Positions 1 through 6,996 of a stretch of DNA of 39,682 bases are shown piece by piece. Source of the stretch: DATLYH01 sp035575035 (GTDB taxonomy: Bacteria; Planctomycetota; Planctomycetia; Gemmatales; Gemmataceae); contig DATLYH010000252.1 in assembly GCA_035575035.1 (NCBI GenBank), positions 1 to 39,682 on the forward strand, written 5' to 3'. Each line of letters starts with the position of its first letter. Within the stretch, counting starts at the first letter, position 1. The notes beneath the pieces were generated by a model that did no database searches, had not been told where the DNA came from, and saw only the letters and a list, made by a program, of their open reading frames with translations. The position numbers and the translations under genes were made by a program.

Positions 1-153
1 CCCAAGCTGCACGCGGACCACCATTCTCGGTTCTCGAAGCGCGGTACAGCCGCTGCGCCAGCGCCATCGTACTCAGGACCTCGCGCTCTCCCCGCATTGC
101 ACTGGTCCTCCACTGCCAACGTAGCCGGATGTCGGGACAGAAGCTTTCAGAGT

Positions 154-235
154 GCCGAACGCGGAGCGGCGCGCCTGAAAGGACTGAGTCCGCCCACGCG
201 CTGCCGGGCGCGTCCGCTCCCGCGGAGAGTTCGGC
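154..235 (-). repeat. attC-like recombination site (cassette end, distal copy)
   Basis: Read on the minus strand, the site starts with GCCGAAC and ends with GTTCGGC, a perfect 7-bp inverted pair. Inside it GCGGgAGCGGaCGCGCC pairs with GGCGCGCCGCTCCGC, leaving single extra bases and a 5-base bulge. Such extrahelical bases and unequal spacers are typical of folded attC sites. The terminal box keeps the invariant GTT/AAC but departs from the usual GTTRRRY consensus. It closely matches the site at 1548-1634. Assignment as attC is inference from structure and context. Confidence 0.6.
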
Positions 236-271
236 CGCGTCGCCTCGCCCGTGACCAGGAATCGCGACGCG

Positions 272-372
272 GCTGAACGCCCCCACTTAGCAGCGGCGGC
301 CGCGCTGTGAGCCGTGAACTCGCGAAGGACTAGGCTCGCGGCCGCCGGTCTGCTGCAGCGGATGGGTTCGGC
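272..372 (-). repeat. attC-like site directly after the first gene
   Basis: On the minus strand this begins with GCCGAAC (366-372), two bases after the stop codon of the gene at 374-811. It ends with GTTCAGC (272-278). A second attC-like site follows only 36 bp further on, so two sites stand in tandem with no gene between. The same tandem arrangement recurs at 1548-1764, where the 150 bp next to the distal end are nearly the same sequence. The internal stem is weaker than at other sites, so the exact limits are uncertain. Confidence 0.45.
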
Positions 373-373
373 C

Positions 374-811
374 TCAGTCCTCGTCCTCGACCCACAGACA
401 CCCAGACCACTCCGGTCCGATAGCCAGCACGCCGGTGTCGAACGTGGCGGAGGTCACCGGGTCCCAACTCGGCCCGATCACGCCCCCATCCGGCCGGACG
501 ACCGCCGGCAGGTGCCAAGTGCCGTTGGAGAAGAACCGGGTGCCCGGGCCGAACTGCGCCAGGAACGCATCGGCCAACTCCGCGGCGCGGACCTCGGGCA
601 TGATCTCGACGTTGTACGCCATGTCCCGGTGCAGCACCAGCCGGAGCAGCCGGCGAGCCGCCTCCTCGTCGATCTCCTTGTAGCACCCGGCCTCGTCCCG
701 CAGCCCGAACTCGCGGGCCGACTCGGGGATGGTGGGCGAGGCCCGCGACGACAGCCCGCAGCGGACCGTGCCGTAGATGCGGGCAGCGATGATGTCTTCC
801 GCCACTCCCAT
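374..811 (-). CDS. Hypothetical protein, integron-cassette cargo
   Basis: This encodes a soluble protein of 145 residues with no signal peptide or membrane segment and an acidic C-terminus ending WVEDED. I do not recognise the family. The fold looks mixed, with a helical first half containing EEAARRLLRLVLHRD near residues 48-62. The ATG at 811 follows a GGGGGGAGA run on the minus strand, a good ribosome binding site. The gene sits between two attC-like sites: a GTTCGGC box lies 17 bp upstream of the start, and the complementary box begins two bases past the stop. That placement supports it as a single-gene cassette. Function cannot be given. Confidence 0.7.
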   Translation of the reverse strand: MGVAEDIIAARIYGTVRCGLSSRASPTIPESAREFGLRDEAGCYKEIDEEAARRLLRLVLHRDMAYNVEIMPEVRAAELADAFLAQFGPGTRFFSNGTWHLPAVVRPDGGVIGPSWDPVTSATFDTGVLAIGPEWSGCLWVEDED

Positions 812-827
812 CCGGTCTCCCCCCGCC

Positions 828-921
828 GCCGAACAGAAAGTTCACCCGCCGGGGCCGCTTTGGAGATTACGACCCGCGGAAGCGCGAGGTGCGGCCCCGG
901 GGGTGTAGCGCCGGGTTCAGC
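828..921 (-). repeat. attC-like site between two cassettes
   Basis: On the minus strand the site runs from GCTGAAC (915-921) to GTTCGGC (828-834), 94 bp. It contains a perfect 10-bp inverted repeat, CCGGGGCCGC at 849-858 against GCGGCCCCGG at 891-900 (plus-strand coordinates). Further imperfect pairing lies outside that stem. The same GGCCCCGG stem occurs in the sites at 4263-4361 and 1666-1764. It lies between the stop of the gene at 946 and the start of the gene at 811. Confidence 0.6.
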
Positions 922-945
922 TGTGAATCCATGACAGAATGTGCT

Positions 946-1515
946 TCATTCGCCCCGAAGTCGTAAACCGTGCTCCGCAAGCTTATTGCGGACCTCAGCG
1001 AGCGCAGTCTCGCCGAAGTTGCGAATCTCTAACAAATCGTCGGGTGAGTGATTACACAGATCGCTTACAGTAGTAATCCCTTCTGACTCAAGGCAATTGG
1101 TAGCACGAACAGAAAGCTCGAGCTCCGCAATGGACATCTCGAAGGGGTTAGGAGCATCCCCGTAAATCTTCAGAGCTCGTAACACCCCAAGCGAAGCCGT
1201 CAGCCTGCTCAGCGCCTCAGAGGCGGCCTTCGACTCTTTCACATAGGCTTCGGCATTAGCCTTGATCTGCGCCAGTACCGTTCGCAGTTCCACGAGTTCG
1301 TCAAGGAAATCTTCATCAACCTCGGCTGTGATGAATGCCTTTCGGCAGGTTTGACAGCGACGGCCACGGCGGAACCATTGAAGATCTTCGTGCCCCTTCC
1401 TGTACCAACGTTGCCCTGATGGCTTGCCAAGTTGTGTTGTCGAGATAGCTTCACAGACTCGGACATGCCCACAGTGTGGGCAGTACATCTTTGTACCGCC
1501 TTGAGCGACTCGCAT
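946..1515 (-). CDS. Zinc-ribbon / RNA polymerase alpha-CTD-like protein
   Basis: This is a protein of about 189 residues. The N-terminus carries a CPHC...CQTC zinc ribbon followed by an acidic helix (EVDEDFLDELVELR), resembling the N-terminus of NrdR-type regulators. A middle helical segment links it to a C-terminal helix-hairpin-helix domain with ELELSVRATNCLESEGI and LLEIRNFGETALAEV. That domain is very close in layout to the C-terminal domain of the RNA polymerase alpha subunit, which binds UP-element DNA and activators. By family knowledge it should bind DNA or touch the transcription machinery; the actual role is unknown. The ATG at 1515 has GAGG seven bases upstream; an in-frame ATG at 1488 is the alternative. 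It is enclosed by attC-like sites, so it is probably mobile cargo. Confidence 0.75.
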   Translation of the reverse strand: MRVAQGGTKMYCPHCGHVRVCEAISTTQLGKPSGQRWYRKGHEDLQWFRRGRRCQTCRKAFITAEVDEDFLDELVELRTVLAQIKANAEAYVKESKAASEALSRLTASLGVLRALKIYGDAPNPFEMSIAELELSVRATNCLESEGITTVSDLCNHSPDDLLEIRNFGETALAEVRNKLAEHGLRLRGE

Positions 1516-1547
1516 TTCGGATCCTCGGTGAGACAGAAACTCCCGCT

Positions 1548-1634
1548 GCCGAACGCGGAACGGAGCGGCGCGCCTGGAAGGACGGAGCCTACCCACGCGC
1601 TGCCGGGCGCGTCCGCTCCAGTGGAGAGTTCGGC
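1548..1634 (-). repeat. attC-like recombination site (proximal copy)
   Basis: The minus strand reads GCCGAAC at 1628-1634 and GTTCGGC at 1548-1554, with the arms GGAGCGG and CGCGCC pairing with GGCGCGCCGCTCC. The GTTCGGC box is 33 bp upstream of the start of the gene at 1515. Together with the site at 1666-1764 it forms a tandem pair. It shares roughly 150 bp of similar sequence with 154-306. Confidence 0.6.
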
Positions 1635-1665
1635 CGCGTCGCCCGTGACCGGGAATCGCGACACA

Positions 1666-1764
1666 GCTGAACGCCCCCGCTTAGCAGCGGCGGCCGCCAG
1701 CAACACCTTCATGCAGCGCAGAACCGAGCCGGCGGCCCCGGTCAGCTTCAGCGTTCGGTTCGGC
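1666..1764 (-). repeat. attC-like site after the helicase gene
   Basis: On the minus strand it starts with GCCGAAC (1758-1764), ten bases after the helicase stop, and ends with GTTCAGC (1666-1672). The first arm contains GCTGAAGCTGACCGGGGCCGC, the near-exact reverse complement of the 3' arm of the site on the other side of the helicase gene (4263-4361). The second arm near 1672-1705 pairs less well. Confidence 0.5.
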
Positions 1765-1774
1765 CCGACCCACT

Positions 1775-4246
1775 TCAGGTTCCCTCCAGGATCGCCAAAG
1801 ACTCCGTGTAATCACAAAACGGGTAGTTTTCGCATCCCAGGAAGAACCTCCTGCCGCTTTGCCGCGCGGTTAGTGGATGCTTTTTCGGACAAGTCATGTT
1901 GCCGAGCCTAACCTTGAGCTTAGCATCTTCAATCGAAAGCCGCTTCCGATAGGGACAGGTGTAGTGCTGGCCGTTCGTGCAGACAAGGAACCAACCCTCC
2001 CCACGGTATTGCTTCATGACAAGATCGCCGTTGCAGCATTCGGGACAGAAGAACCGCTTCGCCTGAGCCGGGTCCACTTCATCATCGGCCAAGTGCGAGA
2101 ACCCAACCCGCCAGACCACCCTGCTCACGTTCGGCGAGTGGACGGCGAGCCACTTCCCCTGGTAGGGTAGGCACACCGTCCCACCAGCGATGAAAACCGC
2201 CGGGCAGTTCGTTCGCTCGTCCTGGCGGACGATGTGGTTGCCGGCGCTGACGCCCTTGGGCTTCCAGGGAAGGACGAGCAGTTTTCGGCTCGCCTCGATG
2301 CCCTCGAGCCGCTGCAACCCGGCCTTGAAGTCGCCTAACTCAGAGCGGTGTGAGTAAATGGCCGGCAGGGTGGCGCTCCCGGAAAGTGGCACCGCTTCGA
2401 GGCTGTCGAACAAGGTCAGTGTGGACAGCACGCTGGCGCACGGGCGCTCGGTGATCCCCTGGCCGAACTCGGCAAGCACCCGACCCCAAAACGGCATTGT
2501 GCAGGCCAACTCCTGCAGCATGGCCTTACTGCCGAGGATGAGAAGCTGATCCCTGGCCCGGCTGATGGCGACGTTGAACAGGCGCTCGCAGTGCTTGTCC
2601 CGGAAGAAGGCGGCAAGCTGCTGAGGGGAGTGCGTCGTCAGGTCCACGACGACCGCCTTGGCCTCCGACCCCTGCGCCCGGTGGATCGTGCTGGCCGAGG
2701 TTTTGCGCCGAGCCGCCGATTCCCGGAGGTCAAAGGCGAGTGCAGCCAGGAGCGACCGCTGCGGACGGAACGGCGACAGGAGCAGTAACTCGTCGAGCGC
2801 CAGGCTCGGCGAGAGGGCGTGCAGCAGCGGGACCGCCGCCAGGTGGTAGTACGACCCTTCTTCGACGGAATAGTTCCTCGTCTGCCACTCGCCGTCGATA
2901 TCAATGAATTCGACCTTCGGCCCACTCGCCGCCCGTCCGTGCCGCAGCAGGTCGCCGTAACTGAGGCGACTGACGACGCCGCCGATCTGGTCCGTCATGC
3001 GGTACTGCGTCCGCAGCAGGCACAGGCGGGTCGCCTGCACGTCCTCCCCGACGGCCACCCCGAACCAGTCGTAGACGTTCTGACCGAACCAGCGGGCGGC
3101 GTTGCTGCCATTCGCCTGGACGATGGGCGGAAGCTGCTTCGGGTCGCCGGCATAAACCAGGTGAGCAGAGGCCAGGAACGATGCGGCGAGGGCATAGAGC
3201 ATCGACGCCATCGACGCCTCGTCCAGCACCACCACGTCGAACGGCTCTTGCCGCAGGCCGGCGTCGAGGACCATCTTGGCGAGCGTGCAGCCGGTCACGA
3301 GGACGCCGCTGGACAGCCCCGGCGCTGCCTGGGCTGTCTGCCGGTTGAACTCCTCGACCTGCTTCTGGCAGGTCTGCGCCTCGGCGTAGAGTGCGTGCAT
3401 CCGGTCCTGGGACATGCCGCGGTTCTGGAGCAGTTCCCGGATTTGCAGCAGCCGGGCCTGGGCCTTGGCGATGGAACGGGCGAGTGGCCCGTTCTGCGCC
3501 GCCATCTTCCCGCCGAGCGTGACCTCCCGCACCACCGGGTCCAGCGAAGTGCCGAGTCGGAGGACGGCCTTTCTCTCTTCGGGACGAAGGTTCTTGAGGA
3601 CCGCACGCAGCGCCACGTCCACGGCGGCGTTCGAGGTTGAGATGACAAGCACCCGCTTTTTCTGCCGCAGCCACCGGGCGACTGCTGCGCCGAGCGTCGT
3701 TGTTTTTCCGGTGCCCGGTGGACCCCACAGCAGGTGGAGCGGGGTAGCCGCCATCTCCTCGACGGCGTAGGCTTGCTCGGCACTCAGGCCGGGGTAAGAG
3801 CGTGGCTGGGTTGGGCCTGGTTCGGGAATGACCTTCCCGGCCACGAGGCGAGCGATGTTGCCCCCTTTGGGAGCCATCTCCAGAACGAAGTTCTCAAGCG
3901 CCCGCAGGATGAACGTCGGGTCGAAGTTCAGGCGCAGGAGTTTGGCGTCCGTGGGCAGTGGCTTCTGGCACTCCACGACCAGCCCCTCGTCGTCCGAGCG
4001 GACGATGACAGCCTGGATGGTGTCCATGGGGCTGCGGGTGTGGAACGTGACCGTCTGATCGGGGCTGAAGTGGACCGGGGAGGAGAGGATCAGCCGGTAG
4101 ACAAAGGAACCAGGGACGTCGGTCAGGTGTTCGATGCCGTCGATGTCGAGCCAGGCCGTCGTGATGCTCTCCTTGACCGCAGCAATCTCCTCACGAATCG
4201 CTGCGTTGATCGAGTCCAGATCGAGATCGGAAAGGACCGACGACAT
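1775..4246 (-). CDS. DNA2/NAM7-type superfamily 1 helicase with C-terminal zinc fingers
   Basis: This is an ATP-dependent nucleic-acid helicase of 823 residues. Walker A GPPGTGKT is at 175-182, the Walker B DEAS at 342-345, GDPKQLPP at 367-374 (motif III), an LRTQYRM motif near 411-417, HRAQGSEAK at 522-530 (motif V) and VAISRARDQ at 559-567 (motif VI, arginine finger). All SF1 hallmarks are present, so it is probably active. The C-terminus holds two four-cysteine zinc fingers. The first begins FFCPEC near residue 715. The last, near 785-815, resembles the topoisomerase-type finger (CPKKH...CENYPFC). The ATG at 4246 follows GAGGTG. The gene is the only occupant of a 2.7-kb cassette, which is large for such elements. 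A role in defence or in restart of replication is possible, but the sequence does not decide it. Confidence 0.9.
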   Translation of the reverse strand: MSSVLSDLDLDSINAAIREEIAAVKESITTAWLDIDGIEHLTDVPGSFVYRLILSSPVHFSPDQTVTFHTRSPMDTIQAVIVRSDDEGLVVECQKPLPTDAKLLRLNFDPTFILRALENFVLEMAPKGGNIARLVAGKVIPEPGPTQPRSYPGLSAEQAYAVEEMAATPLHLLWGPPGTGKTTTLGAAVARWLRQKKRVLVISTSNAAVDVALRAVLKNLRPEERKAVLRLGTSLDPVVREVTLGGKMAAQNGPLARSIAKAQARLLQIRELLQNRGMSQDRMHALYAEAQTCQKQVEEFNRQTAQAAPGLSSGVLVTGCTLAKMVLDAGLRQEPFDVVVLDEASMASMLYALAASFLASAHLVYAGDPKQLPPIVQANGSNAARWFGQNVYDWFGVAVGEDVQATRLCLLRTQYRMTDQIGGVVSRLSYGDLLRHGRAASGPKVEFIDIDGEWQTRNYSVEEGSYYHLAAVPLLHALSPSLALDELLLLSPFRPQRSLLAALAFDLRESAARRKTSASTIHRAQGSEAKAVVVDLTTHSPQQLAAFFRDKHCERLFNVAISRARDQLLILGSKAMLQELACTMPFWGRVLAEFGQGITERPCASVLSTLTLFDSLEAVPLSGSATLPAIYSHRSELGDFKAGLQRLEGIEASRKLLVLPWKPKGVSAGNHIVRQDERTNCPAVFIAGGTVCLPYQGKWLAVHSPNVSRVVWRVGFSHLADDEVDPAQAKRFFCPECCNGDLVMKQYRGEGWFLVCTNGQHYTCPYRKRLSIEDAKLKVRLGNMTCPKKHPLTARQSGRRFFLGCENYPFCDYTESLAILEGT

Positions 4247-4262
4247 GCTGGCACCTCAAGCG

Positions 4263-4361
4263 GCCGAACCAACGGCTGAAGCTGACCGGGGCCGCTATCC
4301 TGGTTTTCGGAGCTTCAGCGTCCTTCCAGGCGGCCCCCGGCAGCTTAGCCGAGCGTTAGCC
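4263..4361 (-). repeat. attC-like site upstream of the helicase gene
   Basis: On the minus strand it runs from GGCTAAC (4355-4361) to GTTCGGC (4263-4269). The stem AGCTGaCCGGGGcCGC pairs with GCGGcCCCCGGCAGCT (near 4280-4294 and 4330-4346), and the loop is about 35 bases. Several single unpaired bases interrupt the stem, as in real attC sites. The GTTCGGC box ends 17 bp before the helicase start. Confidence 0.65.
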
Positions 4362-4460
4362 GGCACTCCCCGCACGCCGAGTCTGAACCTCCGCCAGAAC
4401 GCCTTCAAGCAATGGCACCAAGCCATTCAGCAACGAGGAATAATCGAAGCTGTCGCCGCG

Positions 4461-4805
4461 CTAACTGGTTGCGTGGGCCAGTCGCTTATTTATTGTCCCA
4501 CAGGGCGTGTTGGGCGTTCGATTGTCACCGTAGTGCTGAGACAGGTTGTTTAGTCCTTGCGGTTGGAATCCTGGCAACAAGGTTTGGAGCCTGATGTCAT
4601 CTGGCTGATTACCTCGGGACAACAGGATATCAGCCAATTGCCGCATGTGGAGAAGCGCGCATTCCGTTAGGGCGTTCTTCAGGGGACCTGAGAGAGAAGC
4701 ATATTCTTGGTTTCCGTTCACGAGCAGCGCGCACATGCTTCGGAACATCATGACTTCATAATCGAATACCGCCCAGCGGGGATCGGCTGTAGGCGCCGGA
4801 CTCAT
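4461..4805 (-). CDS. Hypothetical helical protein, third gene of a cassette
   Basis: This is a soluble protein of 114 residues, strongly helical in the middle, with a stretch reading NALTECALLHMRQLADILL around residues 45-63. That pattern (Asn-Ala-x-x-Glu...Leu-x-His-x-Arg-x-Leu-x-Asp) resembles HEPN-like helical proteins, but the match is only by eye. The ATG at 4805 follows GGAGG eight bases upstream; a TTG at 4820 is possible but less likely. It starts 22 bp after the zinc-ribbon gene at 4828-5310 and probably shares its transcript. Base composition here is visibly more AT-rich than in the housekeeping genes, which fits acquired DNA. Confidence 0.65.
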   Translation of the reverse strand: MSPAPTADPRWAVFDYEVMMFRSMCALLVNGNQEYASLSGPLKNALTECALLHMRQLADILLSRGNQPDDIRLQTLLPGFQPQGLNNLSQHYGDNRTPNTPCGTINKRLAHATS

Positions 4806-4827
4806 GTTCGCTGCCTCCAATTTGTCG

Positions 4828-5310
4828 CTACCTGCCAGCGGTGGGCTGGCTCATCAATTGAAACGGACCGAGAGGACCGCCACAGTTCAGGCACTTCTTC
4901 ACCGTCTCCCGATAGTGTAAATTGCAGTTGCAGCAGACTTGGATGTTTTCGCCTGCGGCAACGATGGCAGTTTTCTTGGCGGTGTCTTCCTCAACCCCAT
5001 GAGAGATCAGTTTTTGGATGACCATGTGGATGGGAAGGCCTGAATCGAGTTCCGCCCGGAGAGCCATGATGAGGCGTTCACCCTTGGATGGCGGGGTGTA
5101 GGTCAGAACCTCCGGTTTGAATTGTTGATGGCAAGTCTTGCACTCCACGTACTCGCCCAGATTGTCGGTCTGGAACAGCGGTATGAAGTAGAGGGTGAAG
5201 TACTTGGCGAGTCGCTTATGGACATACAACCGCTTGTCGTCGCAGTCTGGGCAGTAGAACTCGCCGTGCGAGAGCTCGACCTCTTTCCCGCATGAGCCCC
5301 AAATGATCAT
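4828..5310 (-). CDS. Zinc-ribbon protein, two C-x2-C pairs at each end
   Basis: This 160-residue protein begins MIIWGSCGKEVELSHGEFYC. It has an N-terminal ribbon formed by GSCGKE, CPDC and CKTC, and a second ribbon near the C-terminus (CCNCNLHY...CLNCGG). The opening with IIWG and a central FTLYFIPLFQ segment is typical of small bacterial zinc-ribbon proteins of the zinc_ribbon_15 type, whose function is not established. The ATG at 5310 has a GGAGGG Shine-Dalgarno five bases upstream. It follows the small membrane gene at 5324-5527 by 13 bp and precedes the gene at 4461-4805, so the three look co-transcribed inside one cassette. Confidence 0.75.
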   Translation of the reverse strand: MIIWGSCGKEVELSHGEFYCPDCDDKRLYVHKRLAKYFTLYFIPLFQTDNLGEYVECKTCHQQFKPEVLTYTPPSKGERLIMALRAELDSGLPIHMVIQKLISHGVEEDTAKKTAIVAAGENIQVCCNCNLHYRETVKKCLNCGGPLGPFQLMSQPTAGR

Positions 5311-5323
5311 GATGCCCTCCGAG

Positions 5324-5527
5324 CTATTTCGCAAGGCTTGCCAGGAGGCCGATCACCCAAAAAGCACCAATGACGAACAAGAAGGGTTTCCACGCGAAAG
5401 AACCATACGTGGCCTTCTCCGGCGAGATGATCCAAAGCGTTCCCCACCGGTAGTCTGCGACCCGTTTGTTCTCGGCGATGGCTTTCGCCACTTCCGCTTG
5501 CTTCGGGCCGAATAGTTCGCCCAGCAT
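5324..5527 (-). CDS. Small membrane-anchored protein
   Basis: This is a 67-residue protein with a polar, charged N-terminal half (MLGELFGPKQAEVAKAIAEN) and one C-terminal transmembrane helix around residues 46-64 (FLFVIGAFWVIGLLASLA). A tail-anchored topology is likely. No family is recognised. The ATG at 5527 follows GGGGTG. It is the first gene of a three-gene cassette: a GTTCGGC box lies 71 bp upstream and the zinc-ribbon gene starts 13 bp downstream. It may tether or assist the zinc-ribbon protein, but this is only a guess from adjacency. Confidence 0.6.
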   Translation of the reverse strand: MLGELFGPKQAEVAKAIAENKRVADYRWGTLWIISPEKATYGSFAWKPFLFVIGAFWVIGLLASLAK

Positions 5528-5597
5528 GTTTCACCCCCCGCAGCTACCCAATTCGTCTGAACACCTTTTGGGAGTATAGCACGCGAACCAATCCGCC

Positions 5598-5991
5598 GCC
5601 GAACGAACAAGCTCAGCTGCCAGGCCGGCTGGATTGAAACCCAGCGCACCGCATTCGCGGCGGAGGATGTTGAATGGGTTAGCCCGCTGCGAATAAAAAT
5701 AAGGCGGTAGACTGGAGGGGTAACCGGGCTACCGCCCTTCCGTCCGTGCTGGAGTCGCCACAGGGAAAGCCGGTCGCGTCACTCTGACGTAGCATAGCAC
5801 ATCAAGATGTGCCATGCCCCCCCCGCCAAGATGCGATTTTTGACTTGAAACCTAGCTCAGAAATGCGAACCTAAACCATTGCGAAATTTAGTTTAGGTCA
5901 AAAATGAAGAATGAGGGTGCGGGCTAACCCATTAAAGTTGAACCTCGAAAGCCGTAATGCCGGCCTGGTCTACTGCAGCGCTTGGTTGGGC
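5598..5991 (-). repeat. attC-like site interrupted by a hairpin-rich insertion
   Basis: The minus strand begins with GCCCAAC (5985-5991), which fits the canonical RYYYAAC box, four bases past the stop of the gene at 5995. It ends with GTTCGGC (5598-5604). The outer arms pair imperfectly: CAAGC, GCTGC and CCAGGCCGG on one side match CCGGCCTGG, GCAGC and GCTTG on the other. If 5673-5933 is removed, the remaining 133 bp is close to normal attC size, so that segment looks like an insertion into the loop. Confidence 0.55.
5673..5933. mobile_element. Possible MITE-like element bounded by 15-bp inverted repeats
   Basis: AATGGGTTAGCCCGC at 5673-5687 is repeated exactly in inverse orientation at 5919-5933. 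The 261 bp between the outer ends carry no gene. They hold three further hairpins: GGCGGTAG/CTACCGCC near 5704-5738, an almost perfect 26-bp palindrome centred on GCACATCAAGATGTGC (5797-5812), and CCTAAAC/GTTTAGG near 5870-5897. No clear target duplication is visible. It could be a non-autonomous transposon, a structured RNA, or a long attC loop. Confidence 0.45.
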
Positions 5992-5994
5992 CGC

Positions 5995-6573
5995 CTACTG
6001 CTTCTTCTGCTTGAGCAAATTCGCTATGCCTTCGATGTCTCCGCTCAAGAGCATTCCCCAGCCTGTCCCCGTCTTTTGCAGGCTGAGTACATCCAGCTTG
6101 GTGACCTTCGCGCCCTCGGCTGACACGGTCATTCGGTATACGACGTGCGCTGTATCCTTGCCTTCCATCACATAGCCGAGCGTCTGGACCTCCGCGCCGC
6201 CCAGCAACTGCTTCATTTCCGGCCTGAGCCGCGTCACGCCTCGGTAAAAGGCAACAAAGAACTGGGTTTCATCGAGCTTCTTGAGGTCATCCGCCGTGCG
6301 GACGCCGCTGAAGAGCACGAGGATTTGCTTCTCCTGCCCATCCTTCGCTGCCGCGTCCACGATTGACAGGAGCAACGCCTTGAAACGTTTGAGTGCATCC
6401 GGGTGCATTGCCTTGGCGAAGTCCTCCAAGCGGTCTTCCTTGAGCGCGTCGAGCGCATTCCGGGCGACCGTATCCGGCGTAGCGATTTGCTGCTTGGGGT
6501 CGTCACCCATGAGGTAGCCGGACAGGACGAGCGGGAAAGCCAGTGCAACAACTAGCGGAAGTTTTCGGGCCAT
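5995..6573 (-). CDS. Exported hypothetical protein, cassette cargo
   Basis: This is a 192-residue protein with an N-terminal signal sequence (MARKLPLVVALAFPLVLSGY); there is no lipobox cysteine. The mature part looks like a small alpha-plus-beta domain, with DTVARNALDALKEDRLEDF near residues 34-52 followed by strands such as DTAHVVYRMTV. The layout recalls DUF/NTF2-like proteins that act outside the cytoplasm, but no catalytic residues are evident. The ATG at 6573 follows GAGG seven bases upstream. A GTTCGGC box ends 24 bp before the start and a canonical GCCCAAC box follows the stop. It is the first cassette in transcription order that can be seen. Confidence 0.75.
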   Translation of the reverse strand: MARKLPLVVALAFPLVLSGYLMGDDPKQQIATPDTVARNALDALKEDRLEDFAKAMHPDALKRFKALLLSIVDAAAKDGQEKQILVLFSGVRTADDLKKLDETQFFVAFYRGVTRLRPEMKQLLGGAEVQTLGYVMEGKDTAHVVYRMTVSAEGAKVTKLDVLSLQKTGTGWGMLLSGDIEGIANLLKQKKQ

Positions 6574-6597
6574 GCTCTTACCTCTGTTGAACCGCCT

Positions 6598-6804
6598 GCC
6601 GAACTAAGACGATTCGGCCGCTTTGCAGTTGACCATGCCTAACTTCTGCTTCGAGCGTGCTGGCGCGCTCTAACCGGGACGCTGTAGCGATAAACTGGTA
6701 AACCAACTTATCGCTGTTAAGGAGACGGTTGCAAGAGTCTGAGTGGCCCGAAGGCGCGGGTGCCGGCCCGATGCGCAAACCCTAGCGCTATCCTGCTGCC
6801 GAAC
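6598..6804 (-). other. Degenerate attC-like region at the array edge, no gene
   Basis: Two minus-strand GTTCGGC boxes lie at 6598-6604 and 6798-6804, and a canonical GTTAGGC box at 6637-6643. A perfect 8-bp stem (AGCGATAA at 6686-6693 and TTATCGCT at 6708-6715) lies between. Arms that would complete a full attC fold are not clear. No open frame here looks coding. The region separates the cassette genes from the groEL terminator. Confidence 0.35.
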
Positions 6805-6907
6805 TTGTTATTACCTTGCGTCGGCGCAAGCTATTCCGGTAAGCCGTTTGGGTGGCCCGAACGGCCACAACTCCGGACATTACTGCCGGTTGCGGCGGAC
6901 AGTCAAG

Positions 6908-6951
6908 CAAAAACCCGCGCAAACTATCCCCTTAAGGGACCTTGCGCGGGT
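6908..6951 (-). terminator. Intrinsic terminator of the groES-groEL operon
   Basis: On the minus strand ACCCGCGCAA (6942-6951) pairs perfectly with TTGCGCGGGT (6913-6922). The loop itself contains CCCTTAAGGG. The stem is followed at once by TTTTT (6909-6913). It lies about 100 bp past the groEL stop. Confidence 0.85.
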
Positions 6952-6996
6952 CTAACTACCTTCCAGCGGCTGAACGCGGGCTGGGGCTTTCTACCT

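Noticed and set aside
6949..6975. GTCTAAC and GCTGAAC words beside the groEL terminator as an attI or attC site
   Set aside because: On the minus strand they fit integron-type boxes, but no paired arms are found and the stretch belongs to the operon's 3' end. Chance occurrence is likely.
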